64,000 nucleotides of DNA from Kosakonia sacchari. GTDB taxonomy: Bacteria; Pseudomonadota; Gammaproteobacteria; Enterobacterales; Enterobacteriaceae. The notes under the pieces are model-generated. The model was not told the origin of the DNA. It made no database searches and worked only from the letters and a program-made list of their open reading frames with translations. The stretch covers positions 310,001 through 374,000 of the forward strand of contig FOAY01000004.1 in the NCBI GenBank assembly GCA_900109485.1, given 5' to 3'. Position 1 is the first letter of the stretch; the number at the start of each line of letters is the position of its first letter. Both the position numbers and the translations under genes were made by a program. Positions 62,033 through 64,000 of this stretch are shown here, one piece after another.

Positions 62033-63319
62033 ATGGAAAATTTAAAAATTGAAAATTTTCTTTCTATACAAAAAATAGATATCACCTTAAAGAAAATTAA
62101 TATTTTTATTGGCCCTCAAGCACAAGGGAAAAGCGTAATTGCAAAACTCATAAAATATTTCAAAGATTATCCAACAAACGTCATTCGACATGTGTCCGAT
62201 GGTAAAACTAAAAGAGATATACTTAAAGAAGAAAAGATAAGATTCATTAAGATATTCCCTCAACAATACTGGAGCAATGATTGTTTCAAAATTACTTATT
62301 CAAATAAGCATTATAGTATTGAGATTTCTAATAATGAAAAGCAGAAGTTCAGCATTACGATTTCGGAAAGGCTAACAAAAACAATACAGAAACTACGGCT
62401 TGTACTAAAAAAAGATAATGATATGCCAATTGAGGCACCGATTAATAGCACCATAGAAAGACGAAAAAAGAAAGATGTCGATCAAGAATTGCGCAAAGTT
62501 CTCTGCCAAGAACTATTCTCCACAAGTGACATAAAAATTGAAAGCGTTATGTATATTCCTGCTGGTAGGTCATTTTTCGCCAACTTGCAAAAGAATGTAT
62601 TTTCCTTCCTGTCAAGCAGTATCGAAATTGACTATTTCCTGACTGAATTTGGTGCTATTTATGAACAAACAAAAAAAATAATGTCGCAAAGAGTTTTATC
62701 CGAATTTCTTCAAAAAGAAGTACCATCCTCTGTAAATAAACTTGTGGAAACCTTAATTTGCGGTAAGTACATTTCTGAAAAAGGAGAGGATTTTATTAAG
62801 GACAATTCAAAAAAAATCAATTTAAATAACTCCAGCTCAGGGCAACAAGAATCCTTACCGATGGCGTTAATGTTATCAACCTGGCCGTATCTGGCTTCTA
62901 ATTATGAAAGAAGTTTCATAATAGAAGAACCAGAAGCACATCTCTTCCCTTCTGCGCAATCAATCGTAGTATCACTGATAGCAGCCGCATACAACAAAGC
63001 AGAAAATTTCTGTAGCTATACCATAACAACTCATAGCCCATATATTTTGAGTGCATTAAACAATCTCATCCAAGCTGGGAACACCTTACGGTCAATTTCA
63101 AAAGATAATTTACATTTAAAGGAAGAATTATTTAAAATTGTTCCAGAAAGCCAAATCGTTAATTTTGATGATGTTACTGCCTATATGGTAAATAATGGTA
63201 AGCTGATCAATATCATAGATCATGAACTTAAAATTTTAGACGCAAATGAAATAGATAGAATATCATCAGTATTTTCTGACACCTTCGATAAACTCATTGA
63301 AATGGAATGCTGTCAATAA
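62033..63319 (+). CDS. AAA/ABC-type ATPase (OLD/RecF-like, no TOPRIM), probable defence gene
   Basis: 428 residues from ATG 62033 (MENLKIENFLSIQKIDITLK), with AGGA before it. ABC-type ATPase of the AAA_15/AAA_21 kind: Walker A GPQAQGKS at 27-34, family motif YIPAGRSFF at 174-182, ABC signature SSSGQQES at 267-274, Walker B SFIIEEPEAHLFP at 294-306 with the catalytic Glu, and H-loop TTHSPYIL at 332-339. The about 230-residue insert between Walker A and signature is helical and charged. The C-terminus lacks the TOPRIM nuclease of OLD/GajA proteins. Strongly AT-rich. Paired with the next gene after 10 bp. Related two-gene anti-phage systems (PARIS, Septu, AbiL) use such ATPases as sensors; that role here is inference. 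Confidence 0.78.
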   Translation: MENLKIENFLSIQKIDITLKKINIFIGPQAQGKSVIAKLIKYFKDYPTNVIRHVSDGKTKRDILKEEKIRFIKIFPQQYWSNDCFKITYSNKHYSIEISNNEKQKFSITISERLTKTIQKLRLVLKKDNDMPIEAPINSTIERRKKKDVDQELRKVLCQELFSTSDIKIESVMYIPAGRSFFANLQKNVFSFLSSSIEIDYFLTEFGAIYEQTKKIMSQRVLSEFLQKEVPSSVNKLVETLICGKYISEKGEDFIKDNSKKINLNNSSSGQQESLPMALMLSTWPYLASNYERSFIIEEPEAHLFPSAQSIVVSLIAAAYNKAENFCSYTITTHSPYILSALNNLIQAGNTLRSISKDNLHLKEELFKIVPESQIVNFDDVTAYMVNNGKLINIIDHELKILDANEIDRISSVFSDTFDKLIEMECCQ

Positions 63320-63329
63320 GGAGAGTAAA

Positions 63330-63767
63330 ATGTGCTTAAAGTGTCAGGGTACAACAAAAAACAAAAAAATTGTTCTCTCGGAAAAAGGAACAGCCACACA
63401 GTTAACTGTGAACAACGAAGAAGCATTAGAAACAACTCATAAACTTATTGATGGGTGTGTAATTGTAAATGGTGAAAGATGTGATCATTATCTAAAGATT
63501 TTGAATGGAGATAAAATATCACATCTTTTTGTTGAACTTAAAGGAAGTGATGTCGAGAAAGCAGCCAGACAAATAACTACCACAATAAAATCAGGTTGTA
63601 CCCCCATCGATAAAAACGAGCAAAAATATGCAGCCATCGTCAGCACAAGAAATCCTTTAAGTTCTACTGAAACGGCCAAAATAAAGAAAAAGATGCTCAA
63701 AGAAGAGAAAGTATTTCTTCACTTTTATAAAATGAAAGCACAAGAAAAAATAAGTAAGTTTTCTTAA
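63330..63767 (+). CDS. Small protein, possible PD-(D/E)XK nuclease partner of the ATPase
   Basis: 145 residues from ATG 63330 (MCLKCQGTTKNKKIVLSEKG), preceded by an excellent AAGGAGAG; upstream in-frame ATG 63297 lies inside the ATPase gene and is less likely. Not recognised as a named family. The central part CDHYLKILNGDKISHLFVEL, then KGSDVEKAARQI, has the layout of a PD-(D/E)XK nuclease core: Asp52, then Glu69-x-Lys71 (VELKG) and Gln81 in the following helix. An N-terminal CxxC (Cys2, Cys5) could bind metal. The C-terminus is Lys-rich. Ten bp after the ATPase and equally AT-rich, so co-expressed; likely the effector. Confidence applies to the gene; the nuclease call is weaker. Confidence 0.65.
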   Translation: MCLKCQGTTKNKKIVLSEKGTATQLTVNNEEALETTHKLIDGCVIVNGERCDHYLKILNGDKISHLFVELKGSDVEKAARQITTTIKSGCTPIDKNEQKYAAIVSTRNPLSSTETAKIKKKMLKEEKVFLHFYKMKAQEKISKFS

Positions 63768-63791
63768 TGTTAATAAGATAAGCCCTGTTGA

Positions 63792-64000
63792 TGGACTGAC
63801 CCCATAAAGTTGGACAGTTCATGTTAAGCGGCTTTCAGGGCCTGGGTTCGGTACTCTACCGGACTCAGGCCTTTTAATTTCAGGCTTATCCGCTTGTTGT
63901 TGTAGTAACAGATGTATTCCTCTATCGCCTTTCTCAGTTCGTTGACACTGTCCCACCTGCTCAGATAAAAACACTCCGATTTCAGCGTACCGAAGAAGTT
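63792..64000 (-). mobile_element. IS3-family (IS150-like) insertion sequence, one end only
   Basis: A terminal inverted repeat starting TGGACTGACCCCATAAAGTT lies at 63792 and on, in the form usual for IS3-family ends (TG at the tip). Just inside, on the minus strand, is the end of the transposase gene. The element continues past the window, so its length, the other end and any target duplication cannot be seen. Confidence 0.85.
63824..64000 (-). CDS. IS3-family transposase OrfB, C-terminal part (partial)
   Basis: 58 residues up to the stop are visible, read on the minus strand; the start lies outside the window. The sequence runs NFFGTLKSECFYLSRWDSVN and then EEYICYYNNKRISLKLKGLSPVEYR (in part). 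NFFGTLKSE contains the last Glu of the DDE integrase core, and the YYNNKR ... LSPVEYR ending is diagnostic of IS3-family OrfB proteins. The visible part has no frameshift or stop, so the element could be active. Confidence 0.9.
   Translation of the reverse strand, partial: NFFGTLKSECFYLSRWDSVNELRKAIEEYICYYNNKRISLKLKGLSPVEYRTQALKAA

Noticed and set aside
62033-63319. Full OLD-type nuclease or GajA-like protein
   Set aside because: No C-terminal TOPRIM domain; the protein ends about 90 residues after the H-loop.

Overview
The window is chromosomal DNA from an Enterobacteriaceae member near Enterobacter, Kosakonia and Klebsiella. Almost every housekeeping protein can be aligned by eye with its Escherichia coli K-12 counterpart, and gene order largely follows the E. 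coli mtl-lld-cysE-waa-pyrE-spoT-yicIJ-selC stretch. The LPS core genes, however, are of the Klebsiella/Enterobacter type (wabG, wabH, waaE). The genus cannot be fixed from sequence reading alone.

Layout. 1-3.3 kb: end of mannitol permease mtlA, then mtlD, mtlR and yibL. 3.3-7.2 kb: L-lactate operon lldPRD with two LldR-type operators. 7.2-11 kb: trmL, then on the minus strand yibN, grxC, secB, gpsA and cysE. 11.3-15 kb: gpmI-envC-yibQ. 15.1-17.3 kb: two glycosyltransferase genes between yibQ and tdh. 17.3-19.6 kb: kbl-tdh on the minus strand. 19.8-34 kb: LPS core locus made of two forward operons, hldD-waaF-waaC-GT9-GT2-waaL and waaQ-wabG-wabH-waaH-like-waaA-waaE-coaD, separated by a reverse-strand polysaccharide deacetylase. 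34-36.4 kb: mutM, rpmG, rpmB and radC on the minus strand, with an ERIC-like repeat in the rpmB leader. 36.6-42.7 kb: coaBC-dut-slmA, an exported SMP-30/lactonase-like protein, rph-pyrE with its attenuator, and yicC.

42.8-46.4 kb is an accessory slot at the place where E. coli carries dinD and yicG. It holds an orphan filamentous-haemagglutinin-like (TpsA) exoprotein and, divergently, a 92-residue peptide whose N-terminus looks like a class II microcin double-glycine leader. 46.4-57.6 kb returns to backbone: ligB, gmk-rpoZ-spoT-trmH-recG, xanP and yicH; gltS, present here in E. coli, is missing. 57.8-61.5 kb: xyloside genes yicJ-yicI.

At 61.8 kb is selC (selenocysteine tRNA), a classical island integration site. 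Immediately beyond it the base composition drops sharply and two tightly spaced genes follow: an AAA/ABC-type ATPase and a 145-residue protein with a possible PD-(D/E)XK nuclease core. The end of an IS3-family element follows and runs off the window. The two most notable discovery candidates are this ATPase/nuclease-like pair, which looks like an anti-phage cassette, and the microcin-like peptide at 46.0 kb.
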